Below are positions 17,024 through 26,146 of a stretch of DNA of 64,000 nucleotides, in pieces (the stretch's first letter is position 1; each line of letters opens with the position of its first letter). Under the pieces are notes generated by a model that did not search any database, had not been told where the DNA came from, and worked only from the letters and a program-made list of their open reading frames with translations. The DNA comes from Stigmatella aurantiaca (GTDB lineage: Bacteria > Myxococcota > Myxococcia > Myxococcales > Myxococcaceae). The position numbers and the translations under genes were made by a program. The DNA is taken from the NCBI RefSeq assembly GCF_900109545.1, contig NZ_FOAP01000021.1:1-64000 (forward strand), in the 5' to 3' direction.

Positions 17024-17377
17024 TCACCCGCGCCGGCGGGGGCGCGGGGGGGGCTCCGCCGAGGGCCCGAGCCCCGCGTACCAGCCGGCATAGGGCGTAT
17101 TCTTCGCCAGGTGGCGGTTGAAGTCGGGCGCCCCGTCCGTCCACCACACGGGGCCGCGCTCGCCGAGGCCGATCTTGGCGCGGTTCACGCGGGCGCGGGC
17201 CTCGCGCTCGGCCTCGGTGTCTCCGGCGGCCAGGGCGCGGCCGACGTCTGCCCGGGCCCGCATGAGGGCATGCGTCAACACTCCGCGCTGCCGGGGGCCG
17301 AGCGCGGGGTTGGCGCAGCGCCACAGCCGGCCGCGCACCACGAAGTACCTCCCATCCGGCGTCACCGGGTAGCGCAC
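17024..17377 (-). CDS. Conserved small hypothetical protein
   Basis: A 117-residue, arginine-rich, soluble protein. Starting from the GTG at 17377 it reads VRYPVTPDGRYFVVRGRLWR, then CANPAL, a helical segment, and ERGPVWWTDGAPDFNRHLAK followed by NTPYAGWY. This is a well-conserved small protein across proteobacteria with no assigned function; I recall it as a frequent single-domain hypothetical. It follows the SDR gene by 11 bases and is probably co-transcribed with it. The extreme C terminus is a proline-arginine tail. Confidence 0.7.
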   Translation of the reverse strand: MRYPVTPDGRYFVVRGRLWRCANPALGPRQRGVLTHALMRARADVGRALAAGDTEAEREARARVNRAKIGLGERGPVWWTDGAPDFNRHLAKNTPYAGWYAGLGPSAEPPPRPRRRG

Positions 17378-17388
17378 GCGCGCCTCGC

Positions 17389-18210
17389 TCAGGTCTCCGG
17401 GGGGGGGGCGTTGCGGCGGAAGGCCCGCTGCGCGATGCGGTCCACGAGGCTGGGCGCGACGAGCTTGAGCACTTGGAGCACCTTGCCCTGGGCGGTCATC
17501 ACCACCTCCCGGTCGCGGCGCTCGATGGCCTTGAGGATGAGGGCCCCGCAGGTGGCCACATCCATGTTGCCCCGGCGCTCGTCCCGGAAGCTGTGCCGCA
17601 GCGGCTGCCCATCGGGCCCCAGGGCCCGGTCCCGGATGCCGGTGGCGACGAAGCCCGGGGAGACGACGAGCACATCCACGCCGGTGCCCAGCAACTCGAT
17701 GCGCAGGGAGTCGAAGAAGCCCTGCATGGCATGCTTGCTGGCGGCATAGCCCGTGCGGGTGGGCACCCCGGTCTTCCCGGTGAGCGAGGAGATGGCCACC
17801 GCGAGCCCCTTTCGGGCCTTGAGGTGGGGCAGGGCGTAGTGGGTGCAGTACACGGCGCCCAGGTAGTTCACGCGCATGACGCGCTCGAAGAGCGACAGGT
17901 CCGTCACCTCCTCGAAGCGGGCCCCCATGGAGATGCCCGCGTTGTTCACGAGGATGTCGATGCCCCCGAAGGCCTCCACGGCGCGCTCCACCATGCGCTG
18001 GCAGTCCTCGGGCACGGCCACGTCCGTCTTCACGGTGATGGCGCGGGCGCCTGCCTGCTCGCACCGCCGCCTCACCCCGTCGAGGGCCTCCTCGTTCCGG
18101 GCCGCCAGCACCAGGTTCGCCCCGCGCGAGGCGAGGAGGAGGGCGAGCTCCTCGCCGATGCCCACCGAGGCGCCCGTGATGATGACCGTCTTTCCTTGCA
18201 CGCTGAACAT
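17389..18210 (-). CDS. Short-chain dehydrogenase/reductase
   Basis: A 273-residue classical SDR. The cofactor motif TGASVGIGEE (about 12-21), NNAGIS, catalytic Ser in SSLTGK and the YAASK active site are all present. The C-terminal extension (about 230-273) is hydrophobic with VLQVLKLVAPSLVDRIAQ, typical of SDRs that act on membrane-associated lipids or retinol-like substrates. The start at 18210 directly precedes the Rossmann strand. Substrate unknown. It probably forms an operon with the small gene downstream. Confidence 0.88.
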   Translation of the reverse strand: MFSVQGKTVIITGASVGIGEELALLLASRGANLVLAARNEEALDGVRRRCEQAGARAITVKTDVAVPEDCQRMVERAVEAFGGIDILVNNAGISMGARFEEVTDLSLFERVMRVNYLGAVYCTHYALPHLKARKGLAVAISSLTGKTGVPTRTGYAASKHAMQGFFDSLRIELLGTGVDVLVVSPGFVATGIRDRALGPDGQPLRHSFRDERRGNMDVATCGALILKAIERRDREVVMTAQGKVLQVLKLVAPSLVDRIAQRAFRRNAPPPET

Positions 18211-18273
18211 GGAAGCAGTCTCGCAGAGATTTTCCGGGTGGACTCCGGTTTCGCCGCCTAGATTCCACCTGTG

Positions 18274-20814
18274 ATGGAAACCCCTGAGAAACGCGCCCCC
18301 CTGGCGGCCCTGCTGCCCGCCCGGGGCGAGGCGCCCCTGAGCACCGACGAGACCCTCAGCCGCTTCGTCGGCTACGTGGCGGCGAACGGCCTGGAACTCT
18401 ACCCCGCGCAGGAGGAGGCCATCCTCGAGCTGCTGGCGGGCAACCACCTGTTCCTGAAGACCCCCACGGGCTCGGGCAAGTCCCTGGTGGCCATGGCGCT
18501 GCACTTCAAGGCCATGGCCGAGGGGAAGACCTCCTATTACACGTGCCCCATCAAGGCGCTGGTGAACGAGAAGTTCTTCGCGCTGTGCGATGCGTTCGGC
18601 CCGGAGAACGTGGGCATGCTCACGGGCGACGCGAGCATCAACCGCGAGGCGCCCATCATCTGCTGCACGGCGGAGATCCTCGCCAACATGGCGATGCGCG
18701 ACTCGCGCGCCCCGGTGGACTACGTGGTGATGGACGAGTTCCACTACTACTCGGACCGGGAGCGGGGCACCGCCTGGCAGCTGCCCCTGCTGGGCCTGCA
18801 GAACACCACCTTCCTGATGATGTCGGCCACGCTGGGCGACACGCACATCATCGAGGAGGGGCTCAAGAAGCTCACCGGCAAGGACGTGGTGTCGGTGCGC
18901 AGCGCCAAGCGGCCGGTGCCCCTGGACTTCGACTACCGCGAGTCGCCGCTACACGAGACGATTCAAGACCTGGTGGCGCGCGGCAAGTACCCCATCTACC
19001 TGGTGAACTTCACGCAGCGGGCCGCGGCCGAGCAGGCCCAGAACCTGATGAGCGTGGACTTCTGCACCAAGGAGGAGAAGGAGGCCATCCGTCAGGCGCT
19101 GATGGAGGCGCCCTTCGACACGCCCTACGGCAAGGAGTTCCAGCGCTTCCTGCGCCACGGCGTGGGCATGCACCACGCGGGGCTCCTGCCCAAGTACCGG
19201 CTGCTGGTGGAGAAGCTGGCGCAGTCGGGCCACCTCAAGGTCATCTCGGGCACGGACACGCTGGGGGTGGGGGTGAACATCCCCATCCGCACGGTGCTCT
19301 TCACGCAGCTCTTCAAGTTCAACGGCGAGAAGCTGGCCACGCTGAGCGTGCGCGACTTCCAGCAGATCGCCGGCCGTGCGGGGCGCAAGGGCTACGACGA
19401 CGAGGGCAGCGTGGTGGCGCAGGCGCCGGACCACGTGGTGGAGAACATCAAGCAGGCGCAGAAGGAGGCCGCGGGCAAGAAGAAGGCGCCCAAGGCCAAG
19501 CCGCCGCAGAAGGGCTACGTCCACTACGACAAGAGCACCTTCGAGCGGCTGCAGAGCGGCATGCCCGAGCCGCTGGAGTCCCGGTTCGAGGTGTCCCACG
19601 GGCTGCTGCTCAACCTCCTGCAGAGCGACTTGACGGAAGGAAGCGGCGGGTACCGCCGGCTGGTGCAGCTCATCGGGCGCACGCATGACTCGGACTACAA
19701 GAAGCGCAGGCACCTGAAGACGGCCGCGGCCTGCTTCCGCACGCTGCGCGAGGCGGGCATCGTGGACGTGGAGAAGCGTCCGGGCGGGGCGGTGGTGAAG
19801 GTGGCCGAGGGGCTCCAGCGGGACTTCTCGATGAACCACACCCTGTCGCTGTACCTGCTGGACACGCTGGAGAAGTTGGACCCCACGCTCGAGTCCTACG
19901 CGCTGGACGTGGTGACGCTGGTGGAGTCCATCCTGGAGAACCCGGAGGTGGTGCTCTACGCGCAGCTGCACCAGCTCAAGGGCGAGAAGATCGCCGAGAT
20001 GAAGGCGCAGGGCATCGAGTACGACGACCGGATGGCGGAGCTGGAGAAGCTGGAGTGGCCCAAGCCGAACCGGGACTTCATCTACGGCACCTTCAACCTG
20101 TTCGCGGCCAAGCACCCGTGGGTGGGCCAGGAGAACATCCGGCCCAAGTCCATCGTGCGGGACATGTTCGAGCGCTTCATGTCCTTCCACGACTACGTGC
20201 GCGAGTACGGGCTGCAGCGCAGCGAGGGCGTGCTCCTGCGCTACGTGGGGGATGTGTACAAGGCGCTGATGCAGACGGTGCCGGAGCGCTTCCGGGACGA
20301 GACGGTGGAGGACTTCATCGATCACCTGCGCGCCACGCTGCGCCAGGTGGACTCCAGCCTGCTGGACGAGTGGGAGCGGATGAAGAACCCGGAGGCGGTG
20401 CTCGCCCCCAAGCCCGTGGTGGAGCTCAAGCCCCGCGAGCTGACGGACGACCCGAAGGCCTTCGCGGCGCGTGTGCGCGAGGAGCTGCACCGGCTGCTCC
20501 GCGTGCTGGGCCAGAAGCGCTACGGGGATGCGCTGGCGATGCTGGACGGGGCGGTGGGCGATTGGTCCGCCACCAAGCTGGAGCAGGCGATGGCGCCCTA
20601 CTTCGAGGAGCACAAGGTGGTGGTGCTCACGCCCGCGGCGCGCCGGCCCGCGCTCACGTTCCTCAAGGAGGTGGGCCCCCGGCAGTGGGAAGTCCAGCAG
20701 CGCATCATGGACCCGGAAGGGCACGGGGACTGGATGCTGGACTGCGAGATCGACCTGCGCGGCCGCAAGCTGGACGATGGACCCATCCTCATCTTGCGGC
20801 GCATCGGGCCGTAA
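18274..20814 (+). CDS. Ski2-like DExH box helicase (DUF3516 type)
   Basis: An 846-residue superfamily 2 helicase. Motifs in order: TPTGSGKSLVA (I), CPIKALVNEKF (Ia), DEFHYY (II, DExH), MSATLGD (III), ISGTDTLGVGVNIP (V) and QIAGRAGRKG (VI). The large C-terminal half matches the DUF3516 region found with these bacterial Ski2-like enzymes. An RNA or DNA unwinding role is expected; the cellular process is not known. GTG 18271 in frame is an alternative start. Its stop codon (20812-20814) touches the stop of the convergent P450 gene with no spacer at all. Confidence 0.88.
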   Translation: METPEKRAPLAALLPARGEAPLSTDETLSRFVGYVAANGLELYPAQEEAILELLAGNHLFLKTPTGSGKSLVAMALHFKAMAEGKTSYYTCPIKALVNEKFFALCDAFGPENVGMLTGDASINREAPIICCTAEILANMAMRDSRAPVDYVVMDEFHYYSDRERGTAWQLPLLGLQNTTFLMMSATLGDTHIIEEGLKKLTGKDVVSVRSAKRPVPLDFDYRESPLHETIQDLVARGKYPIYLVNFTQRAAAEQAQNLMSVDFCTKEEKEAIRQALMEAPFDTPYGKEFQRFLRHGVGMHHAGLLPKYRLLVEKLAQSGHLKVISGTDTLGVGVNIPIRTVLFTQLFKFNGEKLATLSVRDFQQIAGRAGRKGYDDEGSVVAQAPDHVVENIKQAQKEAAGKKKAPKAKPPQKGYVHYDKSTFERLQSGMPEPLESRFEVSHGLLLNLLQSDLTEGSGGYRRLVQLIGRTHDSDYKKRRHLKTAAACFRTLREAGIVDVEKRPGGAVVKVAEGLQRDFSMNHTLSLYLLDTLEKLDPTLESYALDVVTLVESILENPEVVLYAQLHQLKGEKIAEMKAQGIEYDDRMAELEKLEWPKPNRDFIYGTFNLFAAKHPWVGQENIRPKSIVRDMFERFMSFHDYVREYGLQRSEGVLLRYVGDVYKALMQTVPERFRDETVEDFIDHLRATLRQVDSSLLDEWERMKNPEAVLAPKPVVELKPRELTDDPKAFAARVREELHRLLRVLGQKRYGDALAMLDGAVGDWSATKLEQAMAPYFEEHKVVVLTPAARRPALTFLKEVGPRQWEVQQRIMDPEGHGDWMLDCEIDLRGRKLDDGPILILRRIGP

Positions 20815-22056
20815 TCAGAACACCAGGGGGATGCTCACCGGACCGCGCGTGGTGAGGCTCCCCTCGCGCCAGCGCACGGGCCCGGAGAGCCGCAGCCGGG
20901 GCAACCGGCGGAAGAGCGTCTCGAAGACGATGGCCATCTCCATCCGCGCCAGCCCCGCCCCGATGCAGTGGTGGGGGCCGAACGAGAAGCTCACGTGCTT
21001 GTGGGCGTTGGGGCGCGAGAAGTCCAGCCGGTCGGGCTCGGGGAAGACGTCGGGGTCCCGGTTGGCGCCCGCCAGCGAGGCGTACACCATCTGCCCTGCG
21101 CGGATGCGCTTGCCGCCGAGCACCCCATCCTCCATGGCCAGCCGGCTCCAGAAGAGGATCGGTCCGTCGTAGCGCAGCAGCTCGGGCACCGCGGCCTTCC
21201 AGAGGCCGGGCTCGCGGCGCGTCTTCTCCAGCTCCTCCGGGTGGGACAGGCACGCGAGCAGGGCATTGCCGAGCGTGTCGCCGGTGGGGGCGTTGGCGCC
21301 GCCGATGATCTCCGAGCACATGCCCGCCAGGGCCTCCATCGGGAAGCGCTCGGGGCTGTAGCCGGCCACCAGGAAGCTCATCATGTCGTCGCGGGGGCGC
21401 TGCTGCCGCTCGGCCAGGGCCTGGGCCAAGTACGTGTTCATCTCCTCGAAGGCCCGGAGGGAGCTCTGCGCCTCCTCCAGGGTCAGCTTGGCGCCGCCCA
21501 GGAGCTTCGTGGTCTTCTGCGTCCACGAGATGAACAGGTGCTGGTCCTCCCGGGGCACCCCCATCAGGTCGCCGATGACCGTGAGGGCGAACGGCTCGAA
21601 GAAGTCCAGGAAGCCGTCCATCGTGCCCTGGGCCTCCACCTGGTCGATCAGCTCGTCGGTGACCTTCTGGATGCGCTGGGCCATGGGGGCCATGGCCCGG
21701 GGGGAGAAGCCCTTGTTGGCCTCGGAGCGCAGCTGGGTGTGCACCGGCGGATCCGAGAACATGGCGGCCAGGGACATCACGTGCGCGATGGGCTCCCGGA
21801 TGCTGGCGGGGGTGTCCAGGGGCAGCTGCGCCTGGAGCATCCGGTCGGCCCGGCGCGAGCTGAAGCGCACCGGATCCCTCAGGATGGAGGACACCTCCTC
21901 GTAGCGGGTCACCACCCACGTGTTGAGCGGCTCGAACCAGAAGACGGGCTCTTCGGACCGCATCCGCCGCAGCAGCGGATACGGGCTCTGGGCGAAGGCG
22001 GGGTCCAGCAGATCATAGCGGGGGTAGAACGCGTTACTGGCAACGGCGTAGCTCAT
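20815..22056 (-). CDS. Cytochrome P450
   Basis: A 413-residue bacterial P450. The haem-binding motif FSFGPHHCIGAGLARME is present near residue 350, and ExxR appears as PELLRY. The I-helix stretch that normally reads (A/G)GxD/ETT is GGANAPTGD here, so the acidic-alcohol pair is altered to N-A-P-T, which may change oxygen activation. The ATG at 22056 overlaps the stop of the upstream methyltransferase by four bases (ATGA), implying translational coupling and a shared pathway. A secondary-metabolite tailoring role is likely but the substrate is unknown. No ferredoxin gene is nearby. Confidence 0.9.
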   Translation of the reverse strand: MSYAVASNAFYPRYDLLDPAFAQSPYPLLRRMRSEEPVFWFEPLNTWVVTRYEEVSSILRDPVRFSSRRADRMLQAQLPLDTPASIREPIAHVMSLAAMFSDPPVHTQLRSEANKGFSPRAMAPMAQRIQKVTDELIDQVEAQGTMDGFLDFFEPFALTVIGDLMGVPREDQHLFISWTQKTTKLLGGAKLTLEEAQSSLRAFEEMNTYLAQALAERQQRPRDDMMSFLVAGYSPERFPMEALAGMCSEIIGGANAPTGDTLGNALLACLSHPEELEKTRREPGLWKAAVPELLRYDGPILFWSRLAMEDGVLGGKRIRAGQMVYASLAGANRDPDVFPEPDRLDFSRPNAHKHVSFSFGPHHCIGAGLARMEMAIVFETLFRRLPRLRLSGPVRWREGSLTTRGPVSIPLVF

Positions 22057-22844
22057 GGCGCTGGCTCCTGTGGGGGCAGGGGTTCCCGGGGGCGGAGAAC
22101 CAGGAAGTACCCAGGGGGGGCCCAGGCCTCGGAGGCCAGGGTGGGGGGGGAGCCGGGGCGAACCACCCGCACCGGCATGGGGGCGCTCGTCATCTCTCCA
22201 TCGGCCAGCACCGTGAACCGCTCGGGGGGGAACATGGCCAGGACGTGCTCCCGGGTGACGGTGCCCGGCTGGATGCCCGTCTGGAGGACCCGCTGCAGGC
22301 TCACGGGCATGCCGTTGCGGTGGATCCACGCCTGGAAGTACTCGCCCGCCGTCGCGCCCAGCTCGAAGAGGTAGAGGACGCCGCGCCGGCCGAGCAGCGT
22401 GCCCAGGGCCTCGGCGAAGGCGGCCCTCAGGGCGGGCTGCACCAGGTGCAGCAGCGTGCGCATATAAATGTGGAGGTCCCCGTGCTCCGCCCGGAAGGCC
22501 TGCACGGCCTGGGTGTCGAACACATCCAGCACGCGGTACTGGAGCGACGGGTGGGGGTTGTTCCGGGCGGCCAGCGCCACTGCGGACGGGGAGACGTCCA
22601 CGCCGATGACGCGCGGGAAGTGCCCGGCCAGGAAGCGCGTCTGGATGCCGCTGCCACACCCCAGGTCCACCAGCGGCAGCTCCGGCTTCAGGAAGGGCTG
22701 GAACCGCTCCAGATCCTTCGCGGCGGCCTGGGCGGCCTCGACTTCCCAGATGGAGCTGCTGTCCGTCTCCGGGTGGGTGGCAAGGCGTGCGGTCTCCTTC
22801 CAGTAGGTTTCCCACTCACCTTGTGTGTGTGAAGGCCTACTCAT
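22053..22844 (-). CDS. Class I SAM-dependent methyltransferase
   Basis: A 263-residue class I methyltransferase. The SAM motif I is LVDLGCGSGIQTRF, followed by the acidic end of strand 2 in VIGVDVSPSAVALAARN. I chose ATG 22844, with GGGAG nine bases upstream; an in-frame upstream extension lacks homology character. The gene is coupled to the P450 through an ATGA overlap. The pair looks like a self-contained tailoring unit, or the remaining part of a small biosynthetic cluster. Confidence 0.85.
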   Translation of the reverse strand: MSRPSHTQGEWETYWKETARLATHPETDSSSIWEVEAAQAAAKDLERFQPFLKPELPLVDLGCGSGIQTRFLAGHFPRVIGVDVSPSAVALAARNNPHPSLQYRVLDVFDTQAVQAFRAEHGDLHIYMRTLLHLVQPALRAAFAEALGTLLGRRGVLYLFELGATAGEYFQAWIHRNGMPVSLQRVLQTGIQPGTVTREHVLAMFPPERFTVLADGEMTSAPMPVRVVRPGSPPTLASEAWAPPGYFLVLRPREPLPPQEPAP

Positions 22845-23088
22845 CAAACAGGCTCCCATTCGGACAGTGTGGCTTAAAAATTCTAGCACCAATGCGGGCG
22901 CGCGCCACCCTTTGTAGGGTTGCGCACAGAAATTTCCGCTGGATCCTAAAAAATCCAGGAACCCTGCTGGTCAGACAGAAGGGGACATTCACCTCACATA
23001 CGGACGGGGTATGCGGGCGGTTTCGGGGAAGCCCGGCGGCACGAGACTGCTGGGCACTGCTGGGCAGGAGCGGGCCCTGCGGCCGTGA

Positions 23089-23424
23089 TCAGCTGGGGGG
23101 AAGGCCCAGCAGCTCGCGAATCTGTGCGAGCATCTCCTGCTCGGAGCGCTGGATCTGGGTGTCGCACTCGATGAGGGTGCGGACCGTCGAGAGCACATCG
23201 CCAGGACGCTGCCGGAGCAGGCCCAGGTTCGGCGCGGGCAGCGGTTCGCCCTTGTCCAGACAGCGCTCCAGCCGCTGGAGCTCCGAGGCGGGGACACTCC
23301 ACTGCCGGGCGGCGCCCAGGATGGCGCGGCCCTCGGCCGGGCTGAGCTCGTCATCACTCCAGGCCACGTGCAGCAGCAGCTTGAGCAATTCGAGGTGGAA
23401 CGTGTCTTCGCTGGTGGTCGTCAT
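23089..23424 (-). CDS. TerB-like domain protein
   Basis: A 111-residue helical protein. The sequence LLKLLLHVAWSDDELSPAEGRAI near the N terminus is the typical acidic metal-binding start of TerB/TerB-like domains (W-x-D-x-x-x-x-x-E-x). These all-helical domains occur in tellurite-resistance and stress proteins. The rest (residues 50-111) is helical with a conserved GLPPS end. There is no other ter gene nearby, so a tellurite role should not be assumed. Confidence 0.75.
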   Translation of the reverse strand: MTTTSEDTFHLELLKLLLHVAWSDDELSPAEGRAILGAARQWSVPASELQRLERCLDKGEPLPAPNLGLLRQRPGDVLSTVRTLIECDTQIQRSEQEMLAQIRELLGLPPS

Positions 23425-23627
23425 CCCGATGAGGCTCCACGCGCGAGCGTCGCCGGTTGCCGGGGGCCGCGTCCACAAGCGAATGCTGGCCCCCCGCGGG
23501 GGGCGCACATCCAACGACACGTCCCGGCAGACGAGGGGGGCCTCGGCCGCTGCCACCTCATGGTAGGGAGCACGGGAGGGCGGGCGCATGGGGCGCCGCC
23601 ACCCTTCTTCGAGAACAGAGGAACGCG

Positions 23628-24005
23628 ATGACCCCGGATGAAGCGCAACAGGCCCTGCAGGACAAGGACGTGGTTCCGTGCATGGAGACCTCCTTGCCGG
23701 ATGCACGGGGGTTGGTGGAGGCGTGCCTCGCCGAAGGCGTGCCGGCCCTCGTCAGCCGGGAGGCGTGCAGCAAGCCGGGCTGTTCTCCGAAGTTCCAGGT
23801 GCTCGTCCAGCGCGAGGACGCGCCCCGGGTGGCGGGGCTGCTCCAGCAACGGTGGCTGGAGAGCATCCGCCGCGAGGGGCTTCCGGCCACGATGGCGCCG
23901 GCGCCGGCCGTGGCCGAGGACGGCGAGCCTCCATGTCCGGCCTGCGGCACGGCGGCGCCCCTGGTGGAGGGGGCCTGCAGCGACTGCGGACTTCAGCTGG
24001 AGTAG
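23628..24005 (+). CDS. DUF2007-like protein with zinc ribbon
   Basis: A 125-residue protein. The N-terminal 75 residues have the ferredoxin-like pattern of signal-transducing DUF2007 proteins (an internal repeat about beta strands such as KFQVLVQREDAPRVAGLLQQ). The C terminus is a zinc ribbon, CPACG then CSDCG (about 103-122). Small proteins of this architecture are common in myxobacteria and have no defined role. The start at 23628 follows GAGGAA. Confidence 0.65.
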   Translation: MTPDEAQQALQDKDVVPCMETSLPDARGLVEACLAEGVPALVSREACSKPGCSPKFQVLVQREDAPRVAGLLQQRWLESIRREGLPATMAPAPAVAEDGEPPCPACGTAAPLVEGACSDCGLQLE

Positions 24006-24022
24006 TCAGACTTGAGAGGGAC

Positions 24023-24044
24023 ATGCCCTGCTTCGTGAGGGCAT
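24023..24044 (+). terminator. Possible terminator after zinc-ribbon gene
   Basis: ATGCCCT (24023-24029) and AGGGCAT (24038-24044) form a 7-bp stem with an 8-nt loop, 18 bases after the stop at 24005. There is no U-run, so this is tentative. Confidence 0.35.
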
Positions 24045-24187
24045 ACAACCCAGAGTAAAAACAGCTGGCGGACTGAAAAATACTAATTGCCGGGGGCGTT
24101 TCGTTCGCTTGACAACGGCAGGGCCGGGAGTGATGGTCGCGCGATTTTACACCTCGCAAAGACAACATCCCGTCCTCCGAGTTTGTC

Positions 24188-25087
24188 ATGAGAAATTGTC
24201 TCCTTGCGCTCACCCTGATGGGCGCTGCCGTCATGGGTTCCGTGGCTCATGCGGGGCCTGTCAAAGGCATTGACGGCCGGACGGTGGACGTCCCCGCGCC
24301 CAAGCGGGTGGTGGTCCTCAACTCGTCCCTGGTGGAGATCGTCTTCGGGCTCGGCAAGGGGGAGCTCGTCGCCGGCACGGACATCACCGGTGCCTACCCG
24401 GCCGCGGTGACGAAGCTCCCGAAGGTGGGGCACCCGTACCAGCCCAGCGTGGAGGGCATCATCAGCCTGGCGCCGGACCTGGTGGTTGGCGCGGAGGAGA
24501 ACCTGACGGCCGCGGTGGCCGAGCAGCTCCGGGGCGCCAAGCTCCCGGTCCTCATCGTCGAGAACACGTCCAAGAACGGCATCGACGGTCTGCTCCGGCG
24601 GATCGAACTGCTCGCGCAGCTCCTCAACGCAGGGGAGGCCGGGCAGCGGATGAAGCAAGACATCACGCGCCAGGTGGCTGAGCTGAACCAGAAGATCGCG
24701 GCGGAGAAGAAGAAGCCGCGGGTGCTCTTTCTCTATGCGCACAGCCCCGGAGAGGCCTTTGTCTACGGCAAGGACACCGGAACGCACGCGCTGATCGAGC
24801 TTGCGGGCGGGCAGAATGCCGCGGACTTCACGACGGGCACCAAGGCGCTGACGGCCGAGGGCATGGTGCAGGCCTCCCCGGACGCGATCATCATGCTGCA
24901 CCGGGGGCTGGAGGCCGTCTCGGGCGTCGAGGGTGCGGTCAACCTGCCGGGAGTGGCCCTGACGCCCGCGGGCAAGAACAAGAGGATCCTGGCCGTGGAC
25001 AACAACGTCCGCTGGATCGGCCCGCGCTTTCCCGAGTTCGCGGCGAAGCTCTTCTCGGAAATCCACGCCCCCGTCCCCCAGCGCTAA
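24188..25087 (+). CDS. hmuT: Haemin ABC transporter, periplasmic binding protein
   Basis: A 299-residue type III periplasmic binding protein. A signal peptide (cleavage after SVAHA, about residue 22) with no lipobox precedes GIDGRTVDVPAPKRVVVL, the usual entry of the cobalamin/haem-binding fold. The region ELVAGTDITGAYPAAVTKLP followed by KVGHPYQPSVEGIISLAPDL resembles HmuT/BhuT haem binders. A siderophore- or B12-binding protein would also fit. First gene of an operon with a FecCD permease and ATPase. No clear Fur box was found upstream, although iron control is expected. Confidence 0.8.
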   Translation: MRNCLLALTLMGAAVMGSVAHAGPVKGIDGRTVDVPAPKRVVVLNSSLVEIVFGLGKGELVAGTDITGAYPAAVTKLPKVGHPYQPSVEGIISLAPDLVVGAEENLTAAVAEQLRGAKLPVLIVENTSKNGIDGLLRRIELLAQLLNAGEAGQRMKQDITRQVAELNQKIAAEKKKPRVLFLYAHSPGEAFVYGKDTGTHALIELAGGQNAADFTTGTKALTAEGMVQASPDAIIMLHRGLEAVSGVEGAVNLPGVALTPAGKNKRILAVDNNVRWIGPRFPEFAAKLFSEIHAPVPQR

Positions 25088-25093
25088 GCGAGC

Positions 25094-26146
25094 ATGACGT
25101 CCAGCACGCATCCTTCGCTCTCACGTGGCAGGAGGGCCAAGGGGCTTTTCGTCCTCGTCCCGCTCTTGCTGGTCTGTGTCGTCGGCTCCCTGGGAATCGG
25201 CGCCGTGAAGATCGGGCCGCTGCAGGTGATCTCCATCCTGATGGAGCAGGCGGGGCTGTCGCGGCTGACGGAATTCACGGACCAGCAGGCGGCCGTTCTG
25301 TATGCCATCCGGCTGCCGCGCGTGCTGCTGGGCGTCCTGGTGGGGGCGGCCCTGGCGGTGGCGGGCGCGGCCATGCAGGGGCTCTTCCGCAACCCGCTGG
25401 CGGACCCTGGGCTGCTCGGCATTTCGAGCGGGGCCTCGCTGGGCGTTGCCGCGGTGACGGTCCTCAAGGTGTATGTCTTTGGGTTTTATACCCAATCCAT
25501 CGCGGCCTTCGTGGGGAGCCTGCTGGCCATCCTGGCCATCTCCTCGCTTGCGCAAGAGAACCGGCGGACCAACGTCACGATGATGTTGCTCTGTGGAATT
25601 GCCATCAATGCCTTGTGCATCGCGGGAACGGGGCTCTTCACCTACCTGTCGACGGATGACCAGCTCCGGACCATCACCTTCTGGCAGCTGGGCTCGCTCG
25701 CGGGCGCGACCTGGACGGCCGTCACGGCCGCGGCGCCGCTGATCCTCATCTGCACGGCCGGGATGTTGTTTCTGGCGAGCCCCCTGAATGCCCTGCTGCT
25801 CGGGGAATCGAACGCGGACCACCTCGGGGTCAACGTCGAGCGCGTCAAATGGACGCTGGTGGCGCTGGTGGCCCTGGGCGTGGGGGCGGCGGTGGCGGTG
25901 TCTGGAATGATTGGCTTTGTCGGGCTGGTGGTGCCGCACCTCATCCGCCTCTGGCTGGGACCCAACCACCGCGTCCTGTTGCCCCTCGCGGCGCTGCTGG
26001 GCGCGGTGCTGATGGTGCTGGCGGACCTGGTGGCCCGCACCATCGTCGTCCCCTCGGAGCTGCCCATCGGCATCGTGACGTCCCTGACGGGCTCGCCCTT
26101 CTTCCTGTACTTGCTCATGCGGCAGCGAAGGACCCAGGTTCTATGA
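25094..26146 (+). CDS. hmuU: Haemin ABC transporter, permease
   Basis: A 350-residue FecCD/BtuC-type permease with about nine to ten hydrophobic segments. Recognisable blocks are AVLYAIRLPRVLLGVLVGAA, GAAMQGLFRNPLADPGLLG, GTGLFTYLSTDDQLRTITFW and GMIGFVGLVVPHLIRLWLGP (the cytoplasmic coupling region for the ATPase). The start follows the binding protein stop by six bases, and the stop overlaps the ATPase start by four bases (ATGA). It moves haem (or another chelated metal) across the inner membrane. Confidence 0.85.
   Translation: MTSSTHPSLSRGRRAKGLFVLVPLLLVCVVGSLGIGAVKIGPLQVISILMEQAGLSRLTEFTDQQAAVLYAIRLPRVLLGVLVGAALAVAGAAMQGLFRNPLADPGLLGISSGASLGVAAVTVLKVYVFGFYTQSIAAFVGSLLAILAISSLAQENRRTNVTMMLLCGIAINALCIAGTGLFTYLSTDDQLRTITFWQLGSLAGATWTAVTAAAPLILICTAGMLFLASPLNALLLGESNADHLGVNVERVKWTLVALVALGVGAAVAVSGMIGFVGLVVPHLIRLWLGPNHRVLLPLAALLGAVLMVLADLVARTIVVPSELPIGIVTSLTGSPFFLYLLMRQRRTQVL

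Noticed and set aside
22939-22958. Hairpin CTGGAT/ATCCAG upstream of the methyltransferase gene
   Set aside because: Only six base pairs, without a clear position relative to a transcript end.
23089-23424. Tellurite resistance operon
   Set aside because: Only a single TerB-like domain protein is present. No terC, terD or terY-type gene is adjacent.
24109-24137. sigma-70-like promoter before hmuT (TTGACA at 24109)
   Set aside because: The spacing leads to no acceptable -10 hexamer, and a single TTGACA is weak evidence.
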